Source: Candidatus Dojkabacteria bacterium UBA5232 (lineage in GTDB: Bacteria > Patescibacteriota > Dojkabacteria > SC72). Taken from it: 6,770 nucleotides of DNA. Position numbers and translations under genes: made by a program. A model generated the notes under the pieces. It saw only the letters and a program-made list of their open reading frames with translations, had not been told where the DNA came from and made no database searches. Where the stretch lies: NCBI GenBank assembly GCA_002409215.1, contig DHUO01000018.1, forward strand, positions 12,884 to 19,653, given 5' to 3'. Positions 1-6,063 of the stretch are shown piece by piece. Each line of letters starts with the position of its first letter. The first letter of the stretch is position 1.

Positions 1-371
1 GATTTAGGAACTTCTCTGTAGAGTACATCGTAGTATGAGAGGATAAAAAGGAGTATTAGAATAATCCATATGTAAAAAGTAGAACTGAATAGATAGAGAA
101 GAAGAAAGGATATGCCTAAGAAAGCTTCTGAGATAGGGTAGTATATACTAACTCTATCTTTACACTTACTACATCTACCACCTATGAGAATATATCCAAA
201 TATAGGTATTAGTTCATACCATGTTAATTTCTTTTTACATTTTTCACATTGAGAACTCCTAGTTAATATCTCTGGATATTTAACTCCTTTCTCTATTCTA
301 TATATCGTTGCGTTAATATAACTAGCTATTGCAGAACCTAAAAAGAATATACAGATATATATAATTATCAT
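1..371 (-). CDS. pilD: Prepilin peptidase / N-methyltransferase, N-terminal part (cut by window edge)
   Basis: A membrane aspartyl protease of the PilD/GspO family (A24), which cleaves the leader of type IV prepilins at the inner membrane; many members also methylate the new N-terminus. Only the first 123 residues are visible; the reading frame is open to base 1, and the family is usually about 250 residues. Residues 1-22 form a membrane helix. Next come two CxxC pairs (C42/C45 and C67/C70) around the family motif LTWYELIP (49-56), then YYPISE (77-82), the family's N-terminal cysteine domain. Hydrophobic helices span about 84-114. YYDVLYREVP (113-122) matches the first catalytic-Asp motif (D-x5-V/I-P), giving D115 as the likely nucleophile; the second, in GxGD, would lie outside the window. 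The ATG at 369-371 starts the first membrane helix. It follows the pilin gene by 83 bp, across a terminator. No Shine-Dalgarno is visible. The family call is firm; methylase activity is inferred from the cysteines. Confidence 0.93.
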   Translation of the reverse strand, partial: MIIIYICIFFLGSAIASYINATIYRIEKGVKYPEILTRSSQCEKCKKKLTWYELIPIFGYILIGGRCSKCKDRVSIYYPISEAFLGISFLLLYLFSSTFYIWIILILLFILSYYDVLYREVPK

Positions 372-379
372 ATTGTCAC

Positions 380-385
380 ATTATA
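380..385 (-). promoter_or_regulatory. Possible -10 box before the prepilin peptidase gene
   Basis: A perfect TATAAT on the minus strand ends 8 nt before the peptidase ATG and lies just beyond the pilin terminator, so a separate promoter is plausible. Transcription would start 1-3 nt before the ATG, giving a nearly leaderless mRNA. No convincing -35 box is present, and the region is very AT-rich, so chance occurrence is a real alternative. Confidence 0.3.
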
Positions 386-400
386 TATTATGTATATGTA

Positions 401-433
401 TTAAGAAAGGAAAACCCCTCCTAAGAGGGGTTT
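401..433 (-). terminator. Rho-independent terminator after the pilin gene
   Basis: The arms 412-420 and 425-433 pair perfectly over 9 bp, with a run of four G:C pairs, around a 4-nt loop (TTAG on the minus strand). On the minus strand the stem is followed by a T-rich run (TTTTCCTTTCTT, sharing its first Ts with the stem). On the plus strand the stem is followed by GGAAAC, so the functional direction is minus. It lies 21 bp after the pilin stop codon and would limit read-through into the peptidase gene. Confidence 0.85.
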
Positions 434-454
434 GGAAACAAGTATAACTAAAGA

Positions 455-1036
455 CTATTCCCAAGCGTTAGTTCCACCATTCCAGTTACTAGAGTTTTCT
501 CCTCCTTTTACCGCATTGTAGTATGTTTCAGAAGGATGATATTCCAGTCGACCCTTAGGCATTGTTGCTGCATTTGTACTTCCTATATTAAGACCCTCAT
601 CTCCAAAACCATTTCCATCACAATATACACCTCTTTCAGAGACATCATTGTAACCACCCAGCGAAACACATACTACTACACTTTGATGAGTACCAGTATT
701 AACAAAATACCAGAATGTTGCATCATTACCTCCATCAAAAGCACCTAAATCCATATATTTACCAACAATCCCAGGGTTTGTTGAAGTACCCAACAAGCCT
801 CTGGGGGAAATATCACCTCCTGACGTCGCATCTGCTCCAGGATACTTACCAAAATCAACATAATATGATTGTAATGCTTGATAAATCTGTGCTGCTGCAT
901 TCTGGTGTGCAATATCCTGAGCTCTCTGGGTTGCAAACCTACCTGCTGCAATACCAACAACCATGAGTATTACTAAAATACCCATAACGATAAGCATTTC
1001 TATTAATGTAAATGCTTTATATGACTTTCTATCCAT
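455..1036 (-). CDS. Type IV pilin / pseudopilin (class III signal)
   Basis: A 193-residue prepilin. The leader MDRKSYKA (1-8) is short and basic, followed by FTLIEMLIVMGILVILMVVG (9-28), the pilin N-terminal helix that serves as membrane anchor and fibre core. Cleavage is expected between A8 and F9; the invariant +5 glutamate is E13. The residue before the cut is Ala instead of the usual Gly. ALQSYYVDFGKYPG (54-67) resembles the GspG-like region after the helix in pseudopilins and in many small-genome pilins. The C-terminal domain is rich in Gly, Asn and Tyr and has two cysteines (C123, C139) that could form a disulfide. The gene has its own downstream terminator and a 66-bp upstream gap, as expected for an abundantly expressed subunit. 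Whether it is the major or a minor pilin cannot be told here. ATG 1034-1036 sits at the expected leader start; no Shine-Dalgarno is visible. Confidence 0.93.
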   Translation of the reverse strand: MDRKSYKAFTLIEMLIVMGILVILMVVGIAAGRFATQRAQDIAHQNAAAQIYQALQSYYVDFGKYPGADATSGGDISPRGLLGTSTNPGIVGKYMDLGAFDGGNDATFWYFVNTGTHQSVVVCVSLGGYNDVSERGVYCDGNGFGDEGLNIGSTNAATMPKGRLEYHPSETYYNAVKGGENSSNWNGGTNAWE

Positions 1037-1046
1037 AAAATTAGAC

Positions 1047-1098
1047 AGTATATTAATTTAATTATATATAAACTACTCGAAATCAAGACTCCTGTCAA
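1047..1098 (-). promoter_or_regulatory. Possible promoter region for the pilin gene
   Basis: The 66-bp gap between pilC and the pilin gene holds a perfect TTGACA (1093-1098), a TATAAT (1061-1066) and a TATACT (1047-1052) on the minus strand. No pair has ideal spacing: TTGACA to TATAAT is 26 bp, and TATACT lacks a -35 at 16-18 bp but ends 10 nt before the ATG. A promoter somewhere here is plausible for a pilin that also has its own terminator. The exact elements are uncertain because the stretch is AT-rich. Confidence 0.3.
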
Positions 1099-1102
1099 TA
1101 GA

Positions 1103-2314
1103 TTAACCCATTACTTTTGCTAGACCAAACATAGGCATGTAAACACCCAACGCTATAAACCCAACAGCCAAACCCATCACAATCAAAAGTAGCGGTTCTA
1201 ATGTTGTAGAAAGATTATTTGTTGCAGTATCAACCTCTTCCTTGTAATAATCAGAAACCTTAGCTAAAACAGCATCAATCTCACCAGTTTCCTCACCAAC
1301 AGAAATCATACTACTCACAAGCAATGGGAAATACTCACTCCTAGCAATAGGTAGGGCTAAAGGACCTCCTTTTTCAACTTCATCTCTAGCATCCATAACA
1401 ACATCTTTGAAAATACTATTACTCAACGACTGAGCTGTAAGCTCTAGCGCCTTTACAATAGACAAACCACTACTTAAAAGTAGGGCAAGGATTCTTGTGA
1501 ATTGGGCTATCTGAATCTTAGAAATCAGATTACCGACAATAGGCAACTTAACCATTAGTTTGTCAGTCGTGCGCAGACCTTTCTCTTGACTCCTAAAATA
1601 CTTCCACCCAGCTATCAACAAAACTATCAGTAATACAACTACCCACCAATACTTAATGAAGAAGTTACTCATCGTAACAAGACTCTTCGTAATCCAAGGC
1701 AAATCAGCTCCAAAATCTTTATATATATCTGACATTGAAGGGATTAAAACAAACAACATCATTAGTATAACTGCAATAATAACGACCAAAACTATTGCAG
1801 GATAAATCATTGCCGATCTAACCTTTTTAGTTAAAGAACTTCTCTCTTCAAGCTCAGTAGCAAGCTTGCCTAAAATTACTTCTAGATTACCACTTTCCTC
1901 ACCAGCCTCTAGTAGATTTAAGGTAATATTGTCAAAAACTCCTTCTTGCTCTCTAAAGGATGTTGAGAGAGGCTTACCAGCCTGAACAGAGGAAAGAACA
2001 TCTCGTAGAACTCTTTTGAAGAGAGGATTGGTTGCTTGATCTACCATAATTTCTAGTGCTCTTGTTAAAGGTAGACCTGCACTAATCATAGTAGCCATCT
2101 GTCTCATGAAAACAACCTTATCTTGCATTGGAACACCACCAATATTTATCTCTTGTAGTCTATTTAAATCCAACCCTGAGCTTTCCTTTACTGAAACAAC
2201 TATTAACCCTCTGTCATGCAAAATGTCTGTAACAGCTGACATATCTCTTGCTTCTATCTCGCCATCTACTGCTTTTCCTGTTTTATCTCTTGCTGAGTAT
2301 TTAAATTTTTTCAT
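1103..2314 (-). CDS. pilC: Type IV pilus inner-membrane platform protein PilC
   Basis: The polytopic platform of the T4P machine (PilC/GspF family), thought to couple PilB and PilT motion to insertion or removal of pilin subunits. At 403 residues it has the normal family length. It opens with MKKFKYSARDKTGK, typical of the family N-terminus. It then shows the two tandem T2SSF repeats: repeat one with FMRQMATMISAGLPLTRALE (69-88) and EAGEESGNLEVIL (136-148), repeat two with FTRILALLLSSGLSIVKALE (272-291) and SVGEETGEIDAVL (338-350). Membrane segments are visible at about 169-192, 220-238 and 372-395, a three-helix topology. The C-terminal GVYMPMFGL (390-398) is also typical. The ATG lies 6 bp after the pilT stop with no clear Shine-Dalgarno, suggesting translational coupling in a pilB-pilT-pilC operon. 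No key motif is missing. GspF of a type II secretion system is the alternative; the adjacent pilT favours T4P. Confidence 0.96.
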   Translation of the reverse strand: MKKFKYSARDKTGKAVDGEIEARDMSAVTDILHDRGLIVVSVKESSGLDLNRLQEINIGGVPMQDKVVFMRQMATMISAGLPLTRALEIMVDQATNPLFKRVLRDVLSSVQAGKPLSTSFREQEGVFDNITLNLLEAGEESGNLEVILGKLATELEERSSLTKKVRSAMIYPAIVLVVIIAVILMMLFVLIPSMSDIYKDFGADLPWITKSLVTMSNFFIKYWWVVVLLIVLLIAGWKYFRSQEKGLRTTDKLMVKLPIVGNLISKIQIAQFTRILALLLSSGLSIVKALELTAQSLSNSIFKDVVMDARDEVEKGGPLALPIARSEYFPLLVSSMISVGEETGEIDAVLAKVSDYYKEEVDTATNNLSTTLEPLLLIVMGLAVGFIALGVYMPMFGLAKVMG

Positions 2315-2320
2315 ACTTTA

Positions 2321-3955
2321 TTAGCTTTTAAGTAATCTTAAAACCTCTTCAGGATGTACTGCATACTCTTGAGCTTTCTGGGTTGAGATTGCTCCCTCTC
2401 TAACCAAAGATACAAGGTTACGCTCTAAGTATGTCATACCTACATCAGCACCTGTTCTAATTACATTGTCAATTTGATGAGTCTTACCTTCTCGAATAAG
2501 GTTTGCAATAGCAGGAGTATTGAACATAATTTCAGATACAGCTCTTCTACCGCCCTTATCAAGAGGAATTAATCTCTGGGCAATTACTACTCGGAGAATA
2601 TTTGAGAGCTGAGATCTAACCTGAGGTTGCTGATTCTCAGGGAACACATCAATGACTCTATCTATTGTCTGCGCTGCGTTGTTAGTGTGGAGTGTTGCAA
2701 ATACTAAGTGACCTGTTTCAGCTAAAGTAATCGCAGCAGCTATGGTTTCATAATCTCTCATCTCTCCAACTAGAATTACATCAGGGTCTTGTCGCATAGC
2801 ACTTCTTAGAGCAATTGACCAAGAGTTTGTATCATCATTCATCTCTCTTTGATCGATAAGGGCCTTTTTACCTTCAAATATATACTCAACAGGATCTTCA
2901 ATTGTAACAATATGAACAAACCTATTTCTATTAATATCCTCCAACATAGCAGCGAGAGTTGTACTCTTACCGTGTCCTGTTGGACCAGTAACTAAGACCA
3001 AACCCTGCTTGAGCTTTGTAATTTGATGATAGACCTGAGGTAGTTGTAACTCTGCAATTGTTTTAACCCTTGTTGGAATAAGTCTTAGTGCAGCAGAAAT
3101 ATGTTTCATTGCATGGAATGCATTAACCCTAAATCTACCAGACAAACCATCCTTACCTTCGTACGAATATGCAAAGTCAATCTCTCTATTAACATCAAGC
3201 AACTCTTTCTTATCATCGGGGAGTATAGAGAGAACCAAATCTTCAGCATCTTTTGGAGTAATAATTTTTTCACCAACATCAACTAATTCTCCATCTATTC
3301 TAATAACTGGGGGATAGCCAGAAGTAATATGCAAGTCAGAAGCGTTTCTTTTAATAACCTCTGATAGCAGCGCATCCATACTAAATCCTTCCTGCATTCC
3401 TTCAATTGTAATTACTTCCTGCTTATTAGGATCTATTACATCCACAGGAGTAGCCAGATTATTAGGTTTCTCCTCTCTCTCCATTGCCTTGGCAACTTTC
3501 TCACCAGGCATAATAGTTGTTAGAGAATCATTCCATACCTGTTGGTTCTGAGGAGTCGATGGAGGAGTACTTATATTAGGTAACTCCGTAGGTTCCTGTA
3601 CATAACTTTCTGTTTTTACTTCATCTACCTTTGGAGATACAGGTGCAGGTGTTGGGGAATCCAACAAGGCATCTATATCTTTCTTTAACTCATCGAGTTT
3701 CTGCTGATCTACATGTTCTTGTTGTGGCATTGCAGGTGGAGATGGTGGGGTAGGTGGAACTGGTTGTTGAGCTTGAGGTACAGGTGGTGGAGGTGCTGAC
3801 ACATTATTTGCTACTGGCTGCGTAGGTGGAGGGGAAGAAGGGATTGGAGCAGGAGTAGGTTGTACAGGAGGTGTCAGATTACCACTATTTTGTGAAAAAT
3901 CTGGGTACGCAAATTGACCTCCAGTTGTATTTACTTGGTTTTGGGCAGTATCCAT
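2321..3955 (-). CDS. pilT: Type IV pilus retraction ATPase PilT with long Pro-rich N-terminal extension
   Basis: The hexameric cytoplasmic ATPase that drives pilus disassembly. Residues 193-544 match the usual PilT length of about 350: MDALLSEVIKRNASDLHI (193-210) corresponds to the normal N-terminus. A PAS-like domain follows (to about 300), then the RecA-like domain: Walker A GPTGHGKST (324-332), Asp box VTIEDPVEYIF (350-360), Walker B RQDPDVILVGEMRD (388-401) and His box TGHLVFATLHTNN (414-426). AIANLIREGKTHQI (482-495) matches the AIRNLIRE-type motif important for PilT function, favouring PilT over PilU or PilB. There are no zinc cysteines. Residues 1-192 are an added, presumably disordered region: Pro/Gln-rich at 28-76, then a short charged helix QQKLDELKKDIDALL (84-98). 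Walker A has His328 where Ser is usual. The start codon follows pilB by 22 bp; the frame is open throughout, so the extension is probably real, though internal Met193 is an alternative start. Confidence 0.95.
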   Translation of the reverse strand: MDTAQNQVNTTGGQFAYPDFSQNSGNLTPPVQPTPAPIPSSPPPTQPVANNVSAPPPPVPQAQQPVPPTPPSPPAMPQQEHVDQQKLDELKKDIDALLDSPTPAPVSPKVDEVKTESYVQEPTELPNISTPPSTPQNQQVWNDSLTTIMPGEKVAKAMEREEKPNNLATPVDVIDPNKQEVITIEGMQEGFSMDALLSEVIKRNASDLHITSGYPPVIRIDGELVDVGEKIITPKDAEDLVLSILPDDKKELLDVNREIDFAYSYEGKDGLSGRFRVNAFHAMKHISAALRLIPTRVKTIAELQLPQVYHQITKLKQGLVLVTGPTGHGKSTTLAAMLEDINRNRFVHIVTIEDPVEYIFEGKKALIDQREMNDDTNSWSIALRSAMRQDPDVILVGEMRDYETIAAAITLAETGHLVFATLHTNNAAQTIDRVIDVFPENQQPQVRSQLSNILRVVIAQRLIPLDKGGRRAVSEIMFNTPAIANLIREGKTHQIDNVIRTGADVGMTYLERNLVSLVREGAISTQKAQEYAVHPEEVLRLLKS

Positions 3956-3961
3956 ATGTAT

Positions 3962-3970
3962 ATTGTATCA
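3962..3970 (-). promoter_or_regulatory. Possible extended -10 box directly before pilT
   Basis: The minus strand reads TGATACAAT in the pilB-pilT spacer. TACAAT (3962-3967), with TG one base upstream, fits an extended -10 element. It ends exactly 6 nt before the pilT ATG, which would place the transcription start on the A of the start codon. It could give an internal, leaderless pilT transcript. The motif is short and the DNA AT-rich, so this is a low-confidence call; the run of seven T before it may also contribute. Confidence 0.28.
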
Positions 3971-3977
3971 AAAAAAA

Positions 3978-5789
3978 TTATTCTTTTGAAACCCTTAAGA
4001 CTTCTTCTATGGTTGTAATCCCCTCTAAAGCCTTTAGGTATCCATCTTGTATCATTGTAATCATCCCTTCCTCAACCGCTGTATTTTTAATGTCAGAATC
4101 TGTTACATCTTCCATAACCATTCTGCTAATTTTGTCAGAAACATTCAAAACTTCAAAAATACCAATTCTTCCTGTATATCCTGTTCCATTACATCTATCA
4201 CAACCCTTACCTTTGTACAGATATATTACAGGAGTTCCATCTGGACCATTCTCCACAGGCTTCATTACATTCTTCTCCTTGTTCTCACCAACATTTTTGG
4301 AAGCGTAAAGTCTGTTAATATATGATATCAAATCAAAATCTTTTATCCCTCCCATTGTCTCATTTATATTGCGTAAAACTTCAGGAGTGACAGGATAAGC
4401 CTCAATACAATGAGGACAAATCTTTCTTGGTAACCTCTGTGCCGCAATTGCTCTAATGGTTGAAGATAAGAGATAAGGCTCAATACCCATATCTAAGAGT
4501 CTAGGTATTGCAGTAGCGGAGCTATTAGTATGCAAAGTGGAAAGCACTAAGTGACCAGTTAAAGAAGCTTGGACAGCAAGCTGAGCCGTTTCTTCATCAC
4601 GAATCTCACCGACCATTACTACATCTGGGTCTTGTCTTAAAACTGCCCTTAATCCAAATGCAAAGGTAAGACCAACATTAGGATTAATTTGGACCTGAGT
4701 CACACCAGGAACTCTAATTTCAACAGGATCTTCCAAAGAAATAATATTTACCTTCGGATCATTAATCTTCATCAGCGAACATGCCAAAGTTCTCGTTTTA
4801 CCACTACCTGTTGGACCAGTGACTAAAACGATACCGTTAGTAACTGTCAGGGCATCCAAAAACACTTTAAAAGCATTACCCCTCAGACCTGTCTGTTCTA
4901 GAGTAATATTCTCACTTTCAGATTCCAACAGCCTCATAACAGCCTTTTCACCATATATCATCGGCATAATTGAGACCCTGATATCAACCTTGTTTGTACC
5001 CATTTTGACCTGAAATCTACCATCTTGAGGCACTCTTTTTTCATCAATCTTCAAATTTGAAAGAATCTTTACCCTCGAAACAACAGCCGAACTCAATGAT
5101 TTAGGTAGTGCTAACCTCTCTGTCATTACACCATTAATTCTGAATCTAACTCTAACTCGATTCTCCATCGTTTCAATATGGATATCTGAAGTCTTAGACT
5201 TAACTGCATACTGCAATATTGAATTAACTATTCTAGCCACAGGAGCTGCGGCCAAGTCAGAACCGCTTAAAGAATCTCCAGAAGTATCATCCGCCAATTC
5301 TGTTACTGGAACATTTGCATCTTCAAGAGCTTCTGTTACTTGAGAGCTCATCATGTCACCAACTCTTCTGTCTAGAATTGAACCAATACTGTCATGTGTT
5401 GAGATGAATACCTGCACTCTTGTGCCCTGAGGGTATCTTCCTTGTAAAGCTTGTGTAGCCTGAATATCAAAGGGATCTTCCATTGCTACCTTAACATAAC
5501 CATCACCTCGTTCAAAAGGAACAGCTCTGTATCTAGAAAGGTTGTCTATGGGAACTTCAGCCAAGGCACTTTCAGGAACAGAGATTGTGGAAAGGTCTAT
5601 GAATGGGATTCCAAATATTTCAGATTTTGCTTGTGCAATATCTTTATCAGAAGCAACGCTTAACTCTCTAACTATTGCCTCTTCCGTTTTGTTAGTACGA
5701 CTTCGCTCAAGCAAGACCTTCCTTGCTCCTTCCTCATTAATTACACCTTTAGCTTGTAAATGTTTTAAAATAGATGTCTGATTCGCCAT
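3978..5789 (-). CDS. pilB: Type IV pilus extension ATPase PilB
   Basis: The hexameric cytoplasmic motor that powers pilus assembly (PilB/GspE/PulE family). At 603 residues it has slightly above the usual length of about 560-570. Residues 8-145 form the N-terminal GspE/MshEN-like region (GVINEE, then IFGIPFIDL at 58-66), but an RLGxxL-type c-di-GMP signature is not evident. The middle domain has SDIHIE (201-206), VRFRINGVM (214-222) and DEKRVPQDGRF (249-259). The ATPase core has Walker A GPTGSGKT (325-332), Asp box SLEDPVE (351-357), Walker B RQDPDVVMVGEIRDEET (385-401) and His box TGHLVLSTLHTN (411-422). Two zinc-type pairs, CPHC (458-461) and CDRC (530-533), distinguish it from PilT. They are 68 residues apart because of a hydrophilic, Lys/Asn-rich insertion. 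The ATG is the first gene of the minus-strand cluster, with a plausible promoter 31 bp upstream. No Shine-Dalgarno is visible. GspE is the alternative; linkage to pilT supports PilB. Confidence 0.96.
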   Translation of the reverse strand: MANQTSILKHLQAKGVINEEGARKVLLERSRTNKTEEAIVRELSVASDKDIAQAKSEIFGIPFIDLSTISVPESALAEVPIDNLSRYRAVPFERGDGYVKVAMEDPFDIQATQALQGRYPQGTRVQVFISTHDSIGSILDRRVGDMMSSQVTEALEDANVPVTELADDTSGDSLSGSDLAAAPVARIVNSILQYAVKSKTSDIHIETMENRVRVRFRINGVMTERLALPKSLSSAVVSRVKILSNLKIDEKRVPQDGRFQVKMGTNKVDIRVSIMPMIYGEKAVMRLLESESENITLEQTGLRGNAFKVFLDALTVTNGIVLVTGPTGSGKTRTLACSLMKINDPKVNIISLEDPVEIRVPGVTQVQINPNVGLTFAFGLRAVLRQDPDVVMVGEIRDEETAQLAVQASLTGHLVLSTLHTNSSATAIPRLLDMGIEPYLLSSTIRAIAAQRLPRKICPHCIEAYPVTPEVLRNINETMGGIKDFDLISYINRLYASKNVGENKEKNVMKPVENGPDGTPVIYLYKGKGCDRCNGTGYTGRIGIFEVLNVSDKISRMVMEDVTDSDIKNTAVEEGMITMIQDGYLKALEGITTIEEVLRVSKE

Positions 5790-5819
5790 CTGGGCAGTAT
5801 GTTATTTAATTCTTCATTC

Positions 5820-5848
5820 AGTTTATGATAACTAGGGAAATTAGTCAA
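5820..5848 (-). promoter_or_regulatory. Candidate sigma-70-type promoter for the pilB-pilT-pilC operon
   Basis: On the minus strand TTGACT (5843-5848, five of six matches to TTGACA) is followed after exactly 17 bp by TAAACT (5820-5825, four of six matches to TATAAT). The predicted start near 5813 would leave a 5' leader of about 24 nt before the pilB ATG. It sits between the first repeat copy and pilB, the right place for the first gene of the cluster. The -10 box is imperfect. Confidence 0.42.
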
Positions 5849-5857
5849 TTAGCCACT

Positions 5858-5884
5858 GGGGACAGATCTAGGTCAGACCCTAAA
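5858..5884. repeat. Near-palindromic repeat, copy 1
   Basis: Bases 5859-5880 form a 22-bp imperfect palindrome centred on CTAG, with GGG and CCC ends and three internal mismatched pairs. Bases 5861-5884 match 6020-6043 as a direct repeat at 21 of 24 positions. The GGGACAG/CTAG/CAGACCC layout resembles REP-type elements linked to RAYT (Y1) transposases in environmental bacteria; this assignment is from memory and not tested. Confidence 0.7.
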
Positions 5885-5928
5885 TCCATACGGTTTTCTT
5901 GTTCTACAACGGTTGCCGAGTCCGAAAC

Positions 5929-5941
5929 GCCGCATTGCGGC
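5929..5941 (+). repeat. GC-rich hairpin inside the repeat-flanked segment
   Basis: GCCGCATTGCGGC is a perfect stem of five G:C pairs with an ATT loop, and flanking GAA/TTC (5924-5926, 5942-5944) could extend it past a 2-nt bulge. It is followed on the plus strand by TTCTTTTTC, so it could act as a weak plus-strand terminator shielding holB from upstream transcripts. It could equally be the internal hairpin of a REP-like element. No gene ends upstream on that strand. Confidence 0.45.
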
Positions 5942-6019
5942 TTCTTTTTCTAAACCGAAATCAGAAGTATCCAAGCAAAGAAACCGCTTTAGGTAGGCAG
6001 AAAGGTTTTGAAAAACCGA

Positions 6020-6043
6020 GACAGACCTGGGACAGACCCTAAA
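6020..6043. repeat. Near-palindromic repeat, copy 2
   Basis: This is the second copy of the repeat at 5861-5884, in the same orientation, 159 bp away, with three mismatches. Its centre reads CTGG instead of CTAG, so the palindrome is weaker. It lies just upstream of the holB translation signals, which argues that holB does not begin at the in-frame TTG at 6008 because that start would translate the repeat. Confidence 0.7.
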
Positions 6044-6046
6044 AGG

Positions 6047-6052
6047 AAAGGA
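6047..6052 (+). promoter_or_regulatory. Possible ribosome binding site for holB
   Basis: AAAGGA lies 9 nt before the ATG at 6062, an acceptable Shine-Dalgarno spacing, and is the reason for choosing that start. It is 18 nt from the second in-frame ATG at 6071. It is the only reasonable Shine-Dalgarno match seen before any gene here. Confidence 0.4.
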
Positions 6053-6054
6053 TG

Positions 6055-6063
6055 TGGTAGAAT
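6055..6063 (+). promoter_or_regulatory. Possible extended -10 promoter for holB
   Basis: TGGTAGAAT fits the extended -10 pattern TGnTATAAT with one mismatch. It ends 7 nt before the ATG at 6071, so transcription could begin at or next to that codon and yield a leaderless mRNA. No -35 box is present at the usual distance, which extended -10 promoters tolerate. This reading competes with the Shine-Dalgarno-led start at 6062. Confidence 0.3.

Larger units (their letters stand above)
5790..6061. other. Divergent intergenic region between pilB and holB
   Basis: This 272-bp stretch has no convincing gene. It carries the candidate pilB promoter nearest pilB, two copies of a repeat (5858-5884 and 6020-6043), a GC-rich hairpin between them (5929-5941), and a small hairpin GGTTTTGAAAAACC (6004-6017) beside the second copy. 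A 65-codon minus-strand open frame (5873-6070) runs through both repeat copies and resembles no family I recognise, so I treat it as spurious. Confidence 0.7.

Noticed and set aside
1075..1098. Partial palindrome CTTGATTTCGAG after pilC as an operator or terminator
   Set aside because: Only 8 of 12 positions are symmetric, and there is no stable stem or T-tract. I see no terminator between pilC and the pilin gene.
3871..4308. 145-codon plus-strand open frame opposite pilT and pilB
   Set aside because: It spans the junction of two well-supported genes on the other strand and has no recognisable motif.
5364..5765. c-di-GMP-binding MshEN signature in the PilB N-terminus
   Set aside because: The region is in the right place and has related spacing, but the RLGxxL-type motif residues are not evident, so c-di-GMP control cannot be claimed.
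6008..6061. N-terminal extension of holB from a TTG at 6008
   Set aside because: It would translate the second repeat copy, adds residues without family similarity and uses a rare start codon. ATG 6062 or 6071 is better placed.
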